A stretch of 12,576 nt of DNA from Verrucomicrobiota bacterium. Lineage in GTDB: Bacteria > Verrucomicrobiota > Verrucomicrobiia > Opitutales > Coraliomargaritaceae. This document shows, one piece after another, positions 1 through 8,323 of this stretch (positions within the stretch are counted from its first letter, which is position 1; each line of letters opens with the position of its first letter). The notes beneath the pieces were generated by a model. That model searched no databases. It was not told the DNA's origin and saw only the letters and a program-made list of their open reading frames with translations. The position numbers and the translations under genes are program-made. The stretch is from the NCBI GenBank assembly GCA_027620575.1, contig JAQCDT010000022.1:1-12576 (forward strand), in the 5' to 3' direction.

Positions 1-21
1 AGTATCCATACATTTTTAAAT

Positions 22-834
22 ATGAAAGGTTTCAACATCATAGCACTATTCACACTGTGCAATTTATTGTTTTCAGAAAATATTAATGAGCAAATAATCA
101 ACGATAATCCGGAAAGTATTTCTTTAATGGATACGAGTGGCTTGGATCCAAAACTAATGCTATTTTTAAATAAATTTTATCAGAAGAACTATGTGGATGA
201 TACAAATTTAAAAAAGATTAAAAGCATACAGTTTGTTGGCACCTACTACGTGAATGGTGAAGAAGTTGGCACGGTGAAAATTATAAAAAAAAGGCCAAAT
301 AAATACAAATCTTACATAAAAAAATACGATGATACGGAAACCATCATTATTTTTGATGGTCAAACCCTTAAAAGTAAAGATACGACCGGCACGGATCCTA
401 CAATTCAATGGCAAACCTTAGATGTTACAGCTCGAGAAAATTTGTGGATTCATTTTGAACAAATATTTGATTCGGTTTTATTAAGCCCAAAAGACCCCAA
501 TAAAACATTTTCTCTAGGCATTCCTTTTAAGGAAGACGATCAAGTACACCAAGCCATCACGGTAGAATTAAAAAATAAAATTAAAACCACACATTTCATT
601 CCAATACGTGATAATTTGATTAAGAAAACTTTAATAGAATTTAATGACCCAGAAGATTCTCATTATAATAGCTACACAATTTATTTTGAGGATTATGAAT
701 CAATCAATGATATCATGTTTGCGAAAAAAATCAGGACTCAGGTTGATGAAGACCATAGCGTTGCAATTGAAGTAACCAGTATAGAGTTCAATTTAGGAAT
801 CAGTGACTTTTTCTTTAAAGCAGTTACTTTTTAA
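22..834 (+). CDS. Secreted LolA-like protein of unknown function
   Basis: The 270-residue product starts with a short basic end (MKG) and a hydrophobic stretch at residues 4-17, which looks like a Sec signal peptide cleaved near the Ser-Glu at 18-19. Cys13 is not in a proper lipobox because Leu precedes it. From about residue 67 on, the protein is a series of alternating beta strands (a GTYYVNGEEVGTVKI segment, a YKSYIKKYDD segment, an IIIFDG turn near 108-113, a late YTIYFEDYESINDIMFAKKI segment). This resembles the LolA/LolB-type half-barrel of outer-membrane lipoprotein-sorting homologues, so the product probably acts in the periplasm. The ligand is unknown and the resemblance is by pattern only. 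The ATG at 22 is the first available start. The gene is visibly more AT-rich than purL or the helicase and converges on the isochorismate synthase gene with a 10-bp gap. Function is not assigned. Confidence 0.75.
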   Translation: MKGFNIIALFTLCNLLFSENINEQIINDNPESISLMDTSGLDPKLMLFLNKFYQKNYVDDTNLKKIKSIQFVGTYYVNGEEVGTVKIIKKRPNKYKSYIKKYDDTETIIIFDGQTLKSKDTTGTDPTIQWQTLDVTARENLWIHFEQIFDSVLLSPKDPNKTFSLGIPFKEDDQVHQAITVELKNKIKTTHFIPIRDNLIKKTLIEFNDPEDSHYNSYTIYFEDYESINDIMFAKKIRTQVDEDHSVAIEVTSIEFNLGISDFFFKAVTF

Positions 835-840
835 ACAAGA

Positions 841-857
841 TCTATTATTCTAATAGA
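841..857 (-). terminator. Weak hairpin at the 3' end of the isochorismate synthase gene
   Basis: A perfect 7-bp inverted repeat, TCTATTA / TAATAGA with a 3-nt loop, spans the stop codon of the minus-strand gene. In minus-strand RNA it is followed by a U-containing stretch (TCTTGTTT). The stem has only one G-C pair, so it is weak as an intrinsic terminator. Its position between two convergent genes is the main support. Confidence 0.28.
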
Positions 858-2326
858 CTGAGCATTGCTGACTGTTTTAAAAGAATCTCTTCTTTCTCTA
901 TACCGACTTGGGATCCCGATACGATTCCTGCACCCGCATATATCTTGATGGTATCCTCATCAAATTGGGCAGAGCGTATACCCACAATCATTTTTCCTTC
1001 ATTTTGATCATTAAACCAGCCAATTAATCCTGAATATAAACCTCTTTCAAAGCCTTCTAATTGATTGATTCTGGGGACAGCCTGCTCTCTTGGTTGACCG
1101 CCTACCGCAGGAGTCGGATGCAATTCAGAGGCGACGTCAAGAAAATGCACAGCAGGGTCCATAAACGCAGAAATTTTCGTCTGCAAATGCTGAACATTCG
1201 CTAAAGCTAGAAGCCTTGGATTTTCATCAGCAGTCCCATGGATGCCTAATAGATTCAGTCTTCGCAAAATTGATTCTTTGACTAAGTTATGCTCACGAAG
1301 ATTTTTATCACTGGTCAGTAAACCAGAACCAAGACGTGCATCCTCAATCGCTTTCTTCCCTCTTGAAGATGAACCCGCAATCGCCTCTGTCATCAAAACA
1401 TTATTTCTTACTTGCAGGAGCATTTCTGGAGATGCCCCAATAAAGGAACGTTCACTTCCATCACTGAAAGAAAAAATATAGCATGCACTGAATCGTTCCC
1501 TCAAACGATCTAAATACTGAATACCTTTGACGGCAGAATCATTTTTTAAAACTAATTTTTGTGCTAAAACAATTTTTTGATAGTGCTGATTATTTATTTC
1601 AGACAAAGCACCCTTAACCGCATCTTCAAATGATGATTCGCTATAGACCTCTCCCGAGATTTTAGCTTCTTTTTGCTCATTGAAATCTGCAATGTTCTGC
1701 TTCCCTTCCTCATAATTGAAAAACAAGAAATTGATATACTCTTTTTCAATCGTATCAAATATAGTATCGGTGTCTGAGTCTTGATTGATTTCAACATTGA
1801 GCACTAAGCCATATTTTCCTGAATCACTAAATACATGCCATTTAGGAAGAAAGGTAGTGGCTGGTGCAAAGTTTGCTTCTTCGTTTAAATTATCTTCAAA
1901 CGCAAAGGCATTAAAAAAATGAGGTCCATAAAATTCATGCTCCGAATCCCCAGCATATCGGTGTATATTTTTTAAACACGAATCGGCAAAATTTTTCACG
2001 GACTGAAATCGATCTTGCCCAGAAAAAGTAGCCGAATCGACACTGCCATAGGCAAGGACAGAGAAATCTTCAACTGGACGCTCAAGATAGAAATGCAATT
2101 GCTTCTTTAGGTCGATCGAATGAAGCACACCCAATGGCGCCAAATAAGATAAAGGCAGAGAAATATTAGCTAATTGAGGGCACATCAAGTTTTTAGCTTT
2201 CTCTATACATTGAGATAAGAAAGCCTTGAGGCCTAGCTCATCAATAAAATGAGCAATATTTACAGATTGATCTTGCACTAAAATAAAACAAATCGACTCT
2301 CTAATTATCGCAAGTGACTTTTTCAA
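845..2326 (-). CDS. menF: Isochorismate synthase (MenF type)
   Basis: This chorismate-utilising enzyme should convert chorismate to isochorismate, the first committed step of menaquinone synthesis, in the cytoplasm. The N-terminal part (to about residue 220) is the variable region, with the HFYLERP segment at 78-84. The conserved chorismate-binding domain covers about 228-490. The likely general base is Lys251 in KIVLAQK and the general acid Glu301 in GASPE; their 50-residue spacing matches Lys190/Glu240 of E. coli MenF. Glu345-His346 fits the first Mg-binding Glu, and Glu479/480 the second. TEAIAG (313-318) and LHPTPAVGG (402-410) are also typical. The length of 493 is a little above E. coli MenF. 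The start is a TTG with an in-frame stop three codons upstream; the first in-frame ATG (residue 48) would cut into a conserved-looking N-terminal region, so TTG is preferred. A salicylate or siderophore role is possible but less likely, as no siderophore genes are adjacent. No other men gene is in the window. Confidence 0.9.
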   Translation of the reverse strand: MKKSLAIIRESICFILVQDQSVNIAHFIDELGLKAFLSQCIEKAKNLMCPQLANISLPLSYLAPLGVLHSIDLKKQLHFYLERPVEDFSVLAYGSVDSATFSGQDRFQSVKNFADSCLKNIHRYAGDSEHEFYGPHFFNAFAFEDNLNEEANFAPATTFLPKWHVFSDSGKYGLVLNVEINQDSDTDTIFDTIEKEYINFLFFNYEEGKQNIADFNEQKEAKISGEVYSESSFEDAVKGALSEINNQHYQKIVLAQKLVLKNDSAVKGIQYLDRLRERFSACYIFSFSDGSERSFIGASPEMLLQVRNNVLMTEAIAGSSSRGKKAIEDARLGSGLLTSDKNLREHNLVKESILRRLNLLGIHGTADENPRLLALANVQHLQTKISAFMDPAVHFLDVASELHPTPAVGGQPREQAVPRINQLEGFERGLYSGLIGWFNDQNEGKMIVGIRSAQFDEDTIKIYAGAGIVSGSQVGIEKEEILLKQSAMLSLLE

Positions 2327-2331
2327 AGATA

Positions 2332-2337
2332 TTTATA
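2332..2337 (-). promoter_or_regulatory. Possible -10 element just upstream of the menF TTG
   Basis: On the minus strand the hexamer TATAAA ends only 5 nt before the proposed TTG start, and a TTTACA lies 20 nt upstream of it. The spacer is longer than the usual 16-18 nt. If real, transcription would begin at or next to the TTG and give a leaderless mRNA, which would fit the absence of a Shine-Dalgarno motif. The whole 36-bp gap to the divergent helicase gene holds nothing else recognisable. Confidence 0.18.
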
Positions 2338-2362
2338 GCCGCTAAGACGACACAGATTGTAA

Positions 2363-4363
2363 ATGACTATGGATCCCGAATTTTTTCCAATTGATTTTAA
2401 AGGTGCTTTAAATGAAGAACAATATAGAGCAGTGACCGCTCAAGATGGGCCATCCTTAGTATTAGCTGGGGCAGGATCCGGGAAAACCCGCACTTTAACC
2501 TATCGAGTTGCTTATTTATTACACTCAGGCGTTCAACCGCATGAAATATTGCTCCTGACCTTCACCAATAAAGCAGCTAAGGAAATGCTTGAGCGAGTTG
2601 AAGATCTTACAAGTATACCCAAGCACAAGCTCTGGGGAGGCACTTTTCACAGTATAGGGCAACGCATCCTCCGTTTACATGGCGAAGCCATTGGCTTAAA
2701 AAGACACTACAATATTATAGATGAGAGCGAAGCTGAGGATTTATTAAAAAATTCGATACAAGCAGTGGATCCAAAATTTATAAAGACGAAGGATAATCCG
2801 AAAGCTAAAGTCATTGCAAATATGATTAGCTATGCGAGAAACACCCAAACCGAAGTTGCCACAGTCGCTGAAGATCGCTATCCTCTGATAACAGGTATCG
2901 GAGCAAAAATTACAGAATTTTACCAACACTACAAAGAATCGAAATTAAAACAACAAGTCACAGACTATGATGATTTACTCGAGCTTTTATTAAAACTATT
3001 TCGTGAAAACCCAGATATTGCTACTATTTATCAAGACCGCTTTAAGCACATATTAGTCGATGAATTTCAAGATACCAATCGCCTTCAATCCGACATTGTA
3101 GATGCTATAGCGATTCACCACCAAGTCATGGCGGTAGGTGATGATGCCCAATGCATCTACACTTGGCGTGGTGCAAACCACGAAAATATCATGGGCTTTT
3201 CTGAAAGGCATCCCGATACCATTGTACATAAGATTGAAACAAACTACCGAAGCACTCCAGAAATCCTCAATTTTGCCAATGCGATATTGAATGCACAACC
3301 TAGTGGTATGCATTTTTCTAAAGAGTTAAAAGCGATAAAACCCTCTGGGCAACTACCCTACTTTGTTCCATTGATGGATGGCCCCAACCAAGCACAATTT
3401 TTATTAAAAAGAATTCATGGCTTACTTGAAGAAGGCTACCAATACTCCGACATGGCAATCCTCTATCGGGCACACTATCAATCGATGGATATTCAAATGG
3501 AACTCAGTCGGCAAAACATTGATTACCAAATCACCAGTGGGGTGCGCTTTTTTGAGCAAGCTCATATCAAAGATTTAGTCTCGCAGATACGATTTGCCTC
3601 CAATCCTGCCGATGTCTCTGCCTTTAAGCGTTTCACCTGTTTATTGCCGAAAGTCGGACCCAAGACCGCAGAAAAATTGCATTCGCTTTGTCATATGCAT
3701 GCCGAGAAAAACAATCTTAATTTCTGCGATGCTTTAAAATCTGAAACCATTTTCAAAAAAGTTCCAAAATTTGCACAAGAAGAATGGGAATCCTTGACCG
3801 CTACCCTAGTCGAATTAACCCAAGCCCTTGAAGACAAAACACCCGAAGCCATAGTCGAATTGGCTGTAGAAGGTTGGTACAGCACCTTTATTCGAGAAAT
3901 TTATCCAAATTGGCACGAGCGAGAAGAAGACCTAGTCAGCTTAATTGGCTTCGCTGCTCGCTACGATACCCTGGAAGAGTTACTCGCTCAATTAGTCTTA
4001 TTATCCTCAGAACTATCAAACCGCTCAGAAAATGATAGCAAGCACTGCTTAAGACTGACTACGGTACACCAAGCTAAAGGACTCGAATTTCCTATCGTCT
4101 TTATCATTGGACTGGCTGACGGTCTATTCCCCTTAAAACGGACGATTGATGAAGGTGATTTAGAAGAAGCTCGTCGTTTATTCTATGTCGCAGCGACCCG
4201 TGCACAAGAAGAGCTTTACCTCTGCTACCCAATGCTTAATAGCCTTGGCCATAATATTATGCGAATGAACCCAAGTCGCTTTGTTCAAGAAATCGACCCC
4301 TCTCTTTTTCAAACATTGAAAATCGCTCCCAATCACCACAATCGCCTCAACCACCGTTGGTAA
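2363..4363 (+). CDS. UvrD/PcrA-like superfamily 1A DNA helicase
   Basis: This ATP-dependent 3'-5' DNA helicase of 666 residues probably acts in excision repair or replication-fork rescue. All helicase motifs are present in order: Q motif (LNEEQYRAV, about 17-25), Walker A AGAGSGKT (35-42), motif Ia LLTFTNKAAKEM (about 64-75), motif II DEFQD (233-237), motif III GDDAQCIYTWRGA (259-271), motif IV NYRST (294-298), motif V VHQAKGLEF (568-576) and motif VI VAATRAQ (609-615). The core is therefore catalytically intact. It is shorter than E. coli UvrD (720) or Bacillus PcrA (about 740): it stops soon after motif VI and lacks the C-terminal extension that binds RNA polymerase in those proteins. Rep is the main alternative identity. 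The ATG at 2363 is used; a second ATG two codons later (2369) is equally possible, and neither has a Shine-Dalgarno motif. It is divergent from menF and 72 bp upstream of purL on the same strand. Confidence 0.92.
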   Translation: MTMDPEFFPIDFKGALNEEQYRAVTAQDGPSLVLAGAGSGKTRTLTYRVAYLLHSGVQPHEILLLTFTNKAAKEMLERVEDLTSIPKHKLWGGTFHSIGQRILRLHGEAIGLKRHYNIIDESEAEDLLKNSIQAVDPKFIKTKDNPKAKVIANMISYARNTQTEVATVAEDRYPLITGIGAKITEFYQHYKESKLKQQVTDYDDLLELLLKLFRENPDIATIYQDRFKHILVDEFQDTNRLQSDIVDAIAIHHQVMAVGDDAQCIYTWRGANHENIMGFSERHPDTIVHKIETNYRSTPEILNFANAILNAQPSGMHFSKELKAIKPSGQLPYFVPLMDGPNQAQFLLKRIHGLLEEGYQYSDMAILYRAHYQSMDIQMELSRQNIDYQITSGVRFFEQAHIKDLVSQIRFASNPADVSAFKRFTCLLPKVGPKTAEKLHSLCHMHAEKNNLNFCDALKSETIFKKVPKFAQEEWESLTATLVELTQALEDKTPEAIVELAVEGWYSTFIREIYPNWHEREEDLVSLIGFAARYDTLEELLAQLVLLSSELSNRSENDSKHCLRLTTVHQAKGLEFPIVFIIGLADGLFPLKRTIDEGDLEEARRLFYVAATRAQEELYLCYPMLNSLGHNIMRMNPSRFVQEIDPSLFQTLKIAPNHHNRLNHRW

Positions 4364-4388
4364 TTTTTTATAAAACTTTAATGATTCA

Positions 4389-4419
4389 TTGAAAAAAGAT
4401 TTCCTTAAAAAAAAATATT
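4389..4419 (+). promoter_or_regulatory. purL: Candidate promoter for purL
   Basis: The 72-bp gap between the helicase and purL is very AT-rich. It contains TTGAAA (4389-4394) and an AT-rich block with AATATT (4414-4419), a spacer of 19 nt, slightly long for a sigma-70 promoter. No operator, riboswitch fold or terminator hairpin is evident. purL may simply be read through from the helicase gene. Confidence 0.2.
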
Positions 4420-4435
4420 CTCTAGAACATACAAC

Positions 4436-7400
4436 ATGCATCCAGTCTTAATCCAAGGAACATCCGCTCTATCCGATTTTCGCCTCAAACAACTCACAGA
4501 GTCATTTTCTCAGGCACGAAGCGACCTTGAAAACATTCGCATCCATGCTGAATTTGTTTATATGTTACAAACCAAGCAAGCACTGGACGCAGCAAGCTTA
4601 AACCAAAGCTATAAACTTTTATCTGCTGAACAACTTTTTGAACCATCGGGCGGATTCTTTGTCACACCACGCAAAGCTACCTGTTCTCCTTGGTCTTCAA
4701 AAGCCACCGATATATTTCAGAACTGTGGCATCCAAGCGATTCAGCGTGTTGAAAAAGGTATCTACTACACGATTCAGCATGGACAAGACGCCATCCTTGC
4801 TCTGAGTGAACTCGGAGATGCAGCAAAACTTCTCCATGATCCCATGACTGAAGGGATCTATACGGATCTAAACGATTTCTTTGATGCACCAGAACCAACC
4901 AGTTTCAAAACGATCAACCTTTTAGAGAAAGGGATAGAAGCCCTAGAAAAAGCCAATGTTGAATGGGGCTTAGCCATGAGCCAAGCGGAGATTCAGTATC
5001 TTGCTGATGCTTATACCGCAATCCAACGAAATCCTACCGATGTAGAACTTGTTATGTTTTCTCAGGTAAATTCTGAGCACTGCAGACATAAGATATTCAA
5101 TGCTGATTGGATTGTAGATGGTCAACCAAGCCAGCAATCGCTTTTTCAAATGATTCGCAATACCTATGAATCAAATCCCGAAGGCGTTTGCGTGGCCTAT
5201 TCTGATAACTCAGGAGTTTTGCTCGGTAAATCTGGGCAATGGTGGGAAGTCACTCAAGACGATTCAAAACACTATAAAAATACAGAGACTCGTTTAGACT
5301 TATTATGTAAGGTTGAAACCCACAATCACCCAACGGCAATTTCTCCATTCCCAGGAGCAGCGACGGGTGTCGGAGGAGAAATTCGTGATGAAGGCGCTAC
5401 GGGTATAGGTGGTCGATCAAAAGCAGGACTCTCAGCCTTTATGGTCTCTCATTTAAAAATTGATTCCCTAAAACAAGGCTGGGAGACTCAAGAGGAAGCT
5501 CATCCAAAACGCCTTGCTACCCCATTACAAATTATGCTCGAAGCCCCTATAGGAGGTGCTGCATTCGGTAATGAATTTGGTCGTCCACAACTCACCGGAC
5601 TCTTTCGCACTTTTGAAATTGAACATTCTGGAAGCTACAGAGGTTATCATAAGCCGATCATGGCGGCCGGTGGTATGGGTAACCTCAAAGAAGAACACGT
5701 CCATAAAAAACCGATTCCCCCAAAAGCAAAAATTATCCAGATTGGTGGTCCCGCGATGAAAATTGGTCTAGGAGGTGGAGCTGCATCTTCGATCGGAGCA
5801 GGCTCACAGTCCGAAGATTTAGATTTCGACTCAGTGCAGCGAGACAATCCAGAAATGGAACGCCGTTGCCAACAAGTCATTGATCATTGTATCGCCTTAG
5901 GTGCAAAAAACCCAATTTTGTCCATTCATGATATAGGAGCGGGAGGCTTATCCAATGGCTTACCCGAACTCGTAGAAGCCACAGGTGGACGCTTTCATTT
6001 AAGAAAAATTCACAACCAAGATTTCTCGATGAGCCCGATGGAAATTTGGTGTAACGAAGCACAGGAACGATACGTGCTTGCTATCTCGGCTGATGATGAA
6101 GCGATATTTTCTCAAATTTGCGAAAGAGAACGATGCCCGTTTGCGATTGTTGGAGAAGCCACGGATGATCATAAACTGACTTTAGTTGATTCACATTTTG
6201 AGAACAATCCAATCGACATTGATATGAGTATCTTGCTTGGTAAGACACCCAAAATGCTTCGGAATTGTACACGCAAAACACCCGATACCACCAAGATTGA
6301 TTATTCAAAAATTAACTTAGAAGAGTCGATCCATCGCTTACTCAGATTTCCGGCAATTGCTAACAAATCCTTTTTAGTCACTATCGCTGATCGTACGATT
6401 ACAGGAACCGTGAGCCGTGACCAAATGGTTGGTCCTTGGCAGACGCCTCTTGCAGATGTGGCAGTGACTACAACCACTATGGCATCTTACACAGGTGAGG
6501 CTATGGCTATGGGTGAACGAACTCCTATTGCCCTTCTGAATGCTCCAGCTTCTGGACGCATGGCCATTGGAGAATGCTTAACTAATATGGCAGCCAGCTA
6601 TATCGGATCCATACAATCGATTAAGCTTTCTGCTAATTGGATGGTAGCCGCCGGTGAGGATGGTGAAGATGCAAACCTTTACGATACCGTTACCGCTGTA
6701 GGGATGGAACTTTGTCCCGCTCTTGGAATTTGTATCCCTGTTGGAAAAGACTCCATGTCTATGCGCACCACTTGGAACAACCCAAAAAACGAAACGATCA
6801 AGCAAGTTTCCCCTTTGAGTTTACTCGTCACTGGCTTTTCAACCGTCGAAGACGTTCGAAAAACTTTAACCCCAGATTTTAAACAAGCCAACAGTACACT
6901 CTTACACTTGGATTTAGGAGAAGGCAAAAATCGTATGGGAGCGAGCTGTCTCGCACAATGCTTTGACCAAGTCGGCGACACGCCACCTGATTTAGATAAT
7001 CCTGAATTGTTTAAGCAATTTTTTGCCTGTATCCAATCGCTGATCGCCAAAGATTTGATTTTATCCTATCATGACCGCTCAGATGGTGGGCTTTATGTAA
7101 CGGTCACAGAAATGGCTATTGCGGGCCGTAAGGGCTACAATTTAAACCTTGATACCTTACTAAAAGACGACGTCTCTGATGCATCGATTCATGAAACACT
7201 TTTCAATGAAGAACTCGGTGCTGTTCTTGAGATTGATTCGGCGAGACTGGCTGAAGTTGAGTCCGTAATTGAATCATTCGGATTGAGCGCACTCAGCCAC
7301 ACTATTGGAACAACCACCACCGATAAAATTGGACGTATTACTCAGCAGTCAGAAATTATCTATGAAAATACAATAACTGAATTAAATCGTGCATGGAGTG

Positions 7401-8323
7401 AACTGAGCTACACAATGCAAGGTTTAAGAGATAATTCAGAGTGTGCCCAAGAAGCCTACGATTTACTTTCAGATGAAACCGATAAGGGTATCATCATTCA
7501 ACCGTCATTTGATCCAGATCAAATCCCAACAATCTCAACGGGGACTCAACCCAAAATAGCCGTTTTCCGAGAGCAAGGAATCAATGGGCAAAATGAAATG
7601 GCCTATGCCTTTCATAAAGCTGGTTTTGAATCTGTGGATGTACACATGACTGATTTACTAGAAGGTCGTTTTCAGCTGAATGATTTCCAAGCCTTGGTCG
7701 CTTGTGGAGGGTTTTCTTATGGAGATGTTCTTGGTGCCGGAAGTGGGTGGGCGAAATGCATACTGTATAATACTTCGATCAAAGAGCAATTTGAGCGTTT
7801 CTTTGCTGATTTAAATACCATTGCTCTTGGAGTATGCAATGGTTGCCAAATGCTTTCTCAATTGAAATCTATTATTCCGGGTGCGAATCCTTGGCCTTAC
7901 TTTGTTCGCAATAAATCTGAACAATTTGAAGCACGCCTATCTAATATTTCAGTTTTAAAATCTCCTAGTGTCTTTTTACAAGGTATGGAAGACAGTTTAT
8001 TACCCATACCGGTGGCTCATGGTGAAGGACGAACCGACTTCTCGAAAACAGGAAATCTAGATGCATGTCTAAAAGATAATTTAGTGGGCATGCGTTATAT
8101 TGACTCAAAAGCTCAACCAAGCGAAATTTACCCGATTAATCCAAATGGATCTGAGCAAGGAAATACTTGTTTCACTACACCCGATGGACGTGTAACAATT
8201 ATGATGCCTCATCCTGAACGTTGTTTCCGTTCGGTTCAAATGAGCTATGGCTACAATCACTTTAGTGGTGAAAAGGGTCCATGGATGCGTCTCTTTGAGA
8301 ATGCTCGTTCGGTATTTCAATAA
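4436..8323 (+). CDS. purL: Phosphoribosylformylglycinamidine synthase, single-chain large form
   Basis: This cytoplasmic enzyme catalyses the fourth step of de novo purine synthesis: FGAR + glutamine + ATP give FGAM + glutamate + ADP + phosphate. At 1295 residues it matches the E. coli-type one-chain enzyme rather than the PurL/PurQ/PurS split form. Domains in order: a PurS-like N-terminal domain (about 1-150), a linker with SQVNSEHCRH (209-218), a first AIRS half with ETHNHP (294-299) and a Gly-rich nucleotide-binding stretch after it, a second AIRS half holding DRTITGTVSRDQMVG, and a C-terminal class I glutamine amidotransferase domain (from about 1035). The amidotransferase triad is visible: Cys1134 in GVCNGC, His1259 and Glu1261 in PHPE, each one residue off the E. 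coli numbering. ATG 4436 is the natural start, with no clear Shine-Dalgarno motif. No other pur gene is adjacent. The last 62 bp overlap the 3' end of the opposite-strand DUF2851 gene. Confidence 0.97.
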   Translation: MHPVLIQGTSALSDFRLKQLTESFSQARSDLENIRIHAEFVYMLQTKQALDAASLNQSYKLLSAEQLFEPSGGFFVTPRKATCSPWSSKATDIFQNCGIQAIQRVEKGIYYTIQHGQDAILALSELGDAAKLLHDPMTEGIYTDLNDFFDAPEPTSFKTINLLEKGIEALEKANVEWGLAMSQAEIQYLADAYTAIQRNPTDVELVMFSQVNSEHCRHKIFNADWIVDGQPSQQSLFQMIRNTYESNPEGVCVAYSDNSGVLLGKSGQWWEVTQDDSKHYKNTETRLDLLCKVETHNHPTAISPFPGAATGVGGEIRDEGATGIGGRSKAGLSAFMVSHLKIDSLKQGWETQEEAHPKRLATPLQIMLEAPIGGAAFGNEFGRPQLTGLFRTFEIEHSGSYRGYHKPIMAAGGMGNLKEEHVHKKPIPPKAKIIQIGGPAMKIGLGGGAASSIGAGSQSEDLDFDSVQRDNPEMERRCQQVIDHCIALGAKNPILSIHDIGAGGLSNGLPELVEATGGRFHLRKIHNQDFSMSPMEIWCNEAQERYVLAISADDEAIFSQICERERCPFAIVGEATDDHKLTLVDSHFENNPIDIDMSILLGKTPKMLRNCTRKTPDTTKIDYSKINLEESIHRLLRFPAIANKSFLVTIADRTITGTVSRDQMVGPWQTPLADVAVTTTTMASYTGEAMAMGERTPIALLNAPASGRMAIGECLTNMAASYIGSIQSIKLSANWMVAAGEDGEDANLYDTVTAVGMELCPALGICIPVGKDSMSMRTTWNNPKNETIKQVSPLSLLVTGFSTVEDVRKTLTPDFKQANSTLLHLDLGEGKNRMGASCLAQCFDQVGDTPPDLDNPELFKQFFACIQSLIAKDLILSYHDRSDGGLYVTVTEMAIAGRKGYNLNLDTLLKDDVSDASIHETLFNEELGAVLEIDSARLAEVESVIESFGLSALSHTIGTTTTDKIGRITQQSEIIYENTITELNRAWSELSYTMQGLRDNSECAQEAYDLLSDETDKGIIIQPSFDPDQIPTISTGTQPKIAVFREQGINGQNEMAYAFHKAGFESVDVHMTDLLEGRFQLNDFQALVACGGFSYGDVLGAGSGWAKCILYNTSIKEQFERFFADLNTIALGVCNGCQMLSQLKSIIPGANPWPYFVRNKSEQFEARLSNISVLKSPSVFLQGMEDSLLPIPVAHGEGRTDFSKTGNLDACLKDNLVGMRYIDSKAQPSEIYPINPNGSEQGNTCFTTPDGRVTIMMPHPERCFRSVQMSYGYNHFSGEKGPWMRLFENARSVFQ

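Noticed and set aside
4364..4435. Riboswitch or purine-type operator upstream of purL
   Set aside because: The 72-bp gap is too short and AT-rich for a purine aptamer, and no paired stems or PurBox/PurR-like motif were seen.
4178..4441. Minus-strand open frame of 87 codons spanning the helicase 3' end and the gap before purL
   Set aside because: Most of it is antisense to helicase motif VI and the composition is not protein-like. No Shine-Dalgarno motif or family match was seen.
6679..7050. Minus-strand open frame of 123 codons inside purL
   Set aside because: It is antisense to the conserved second AIRS half of purL, has no family features and no ribosome binding site; it is a shadow of purL codon use.
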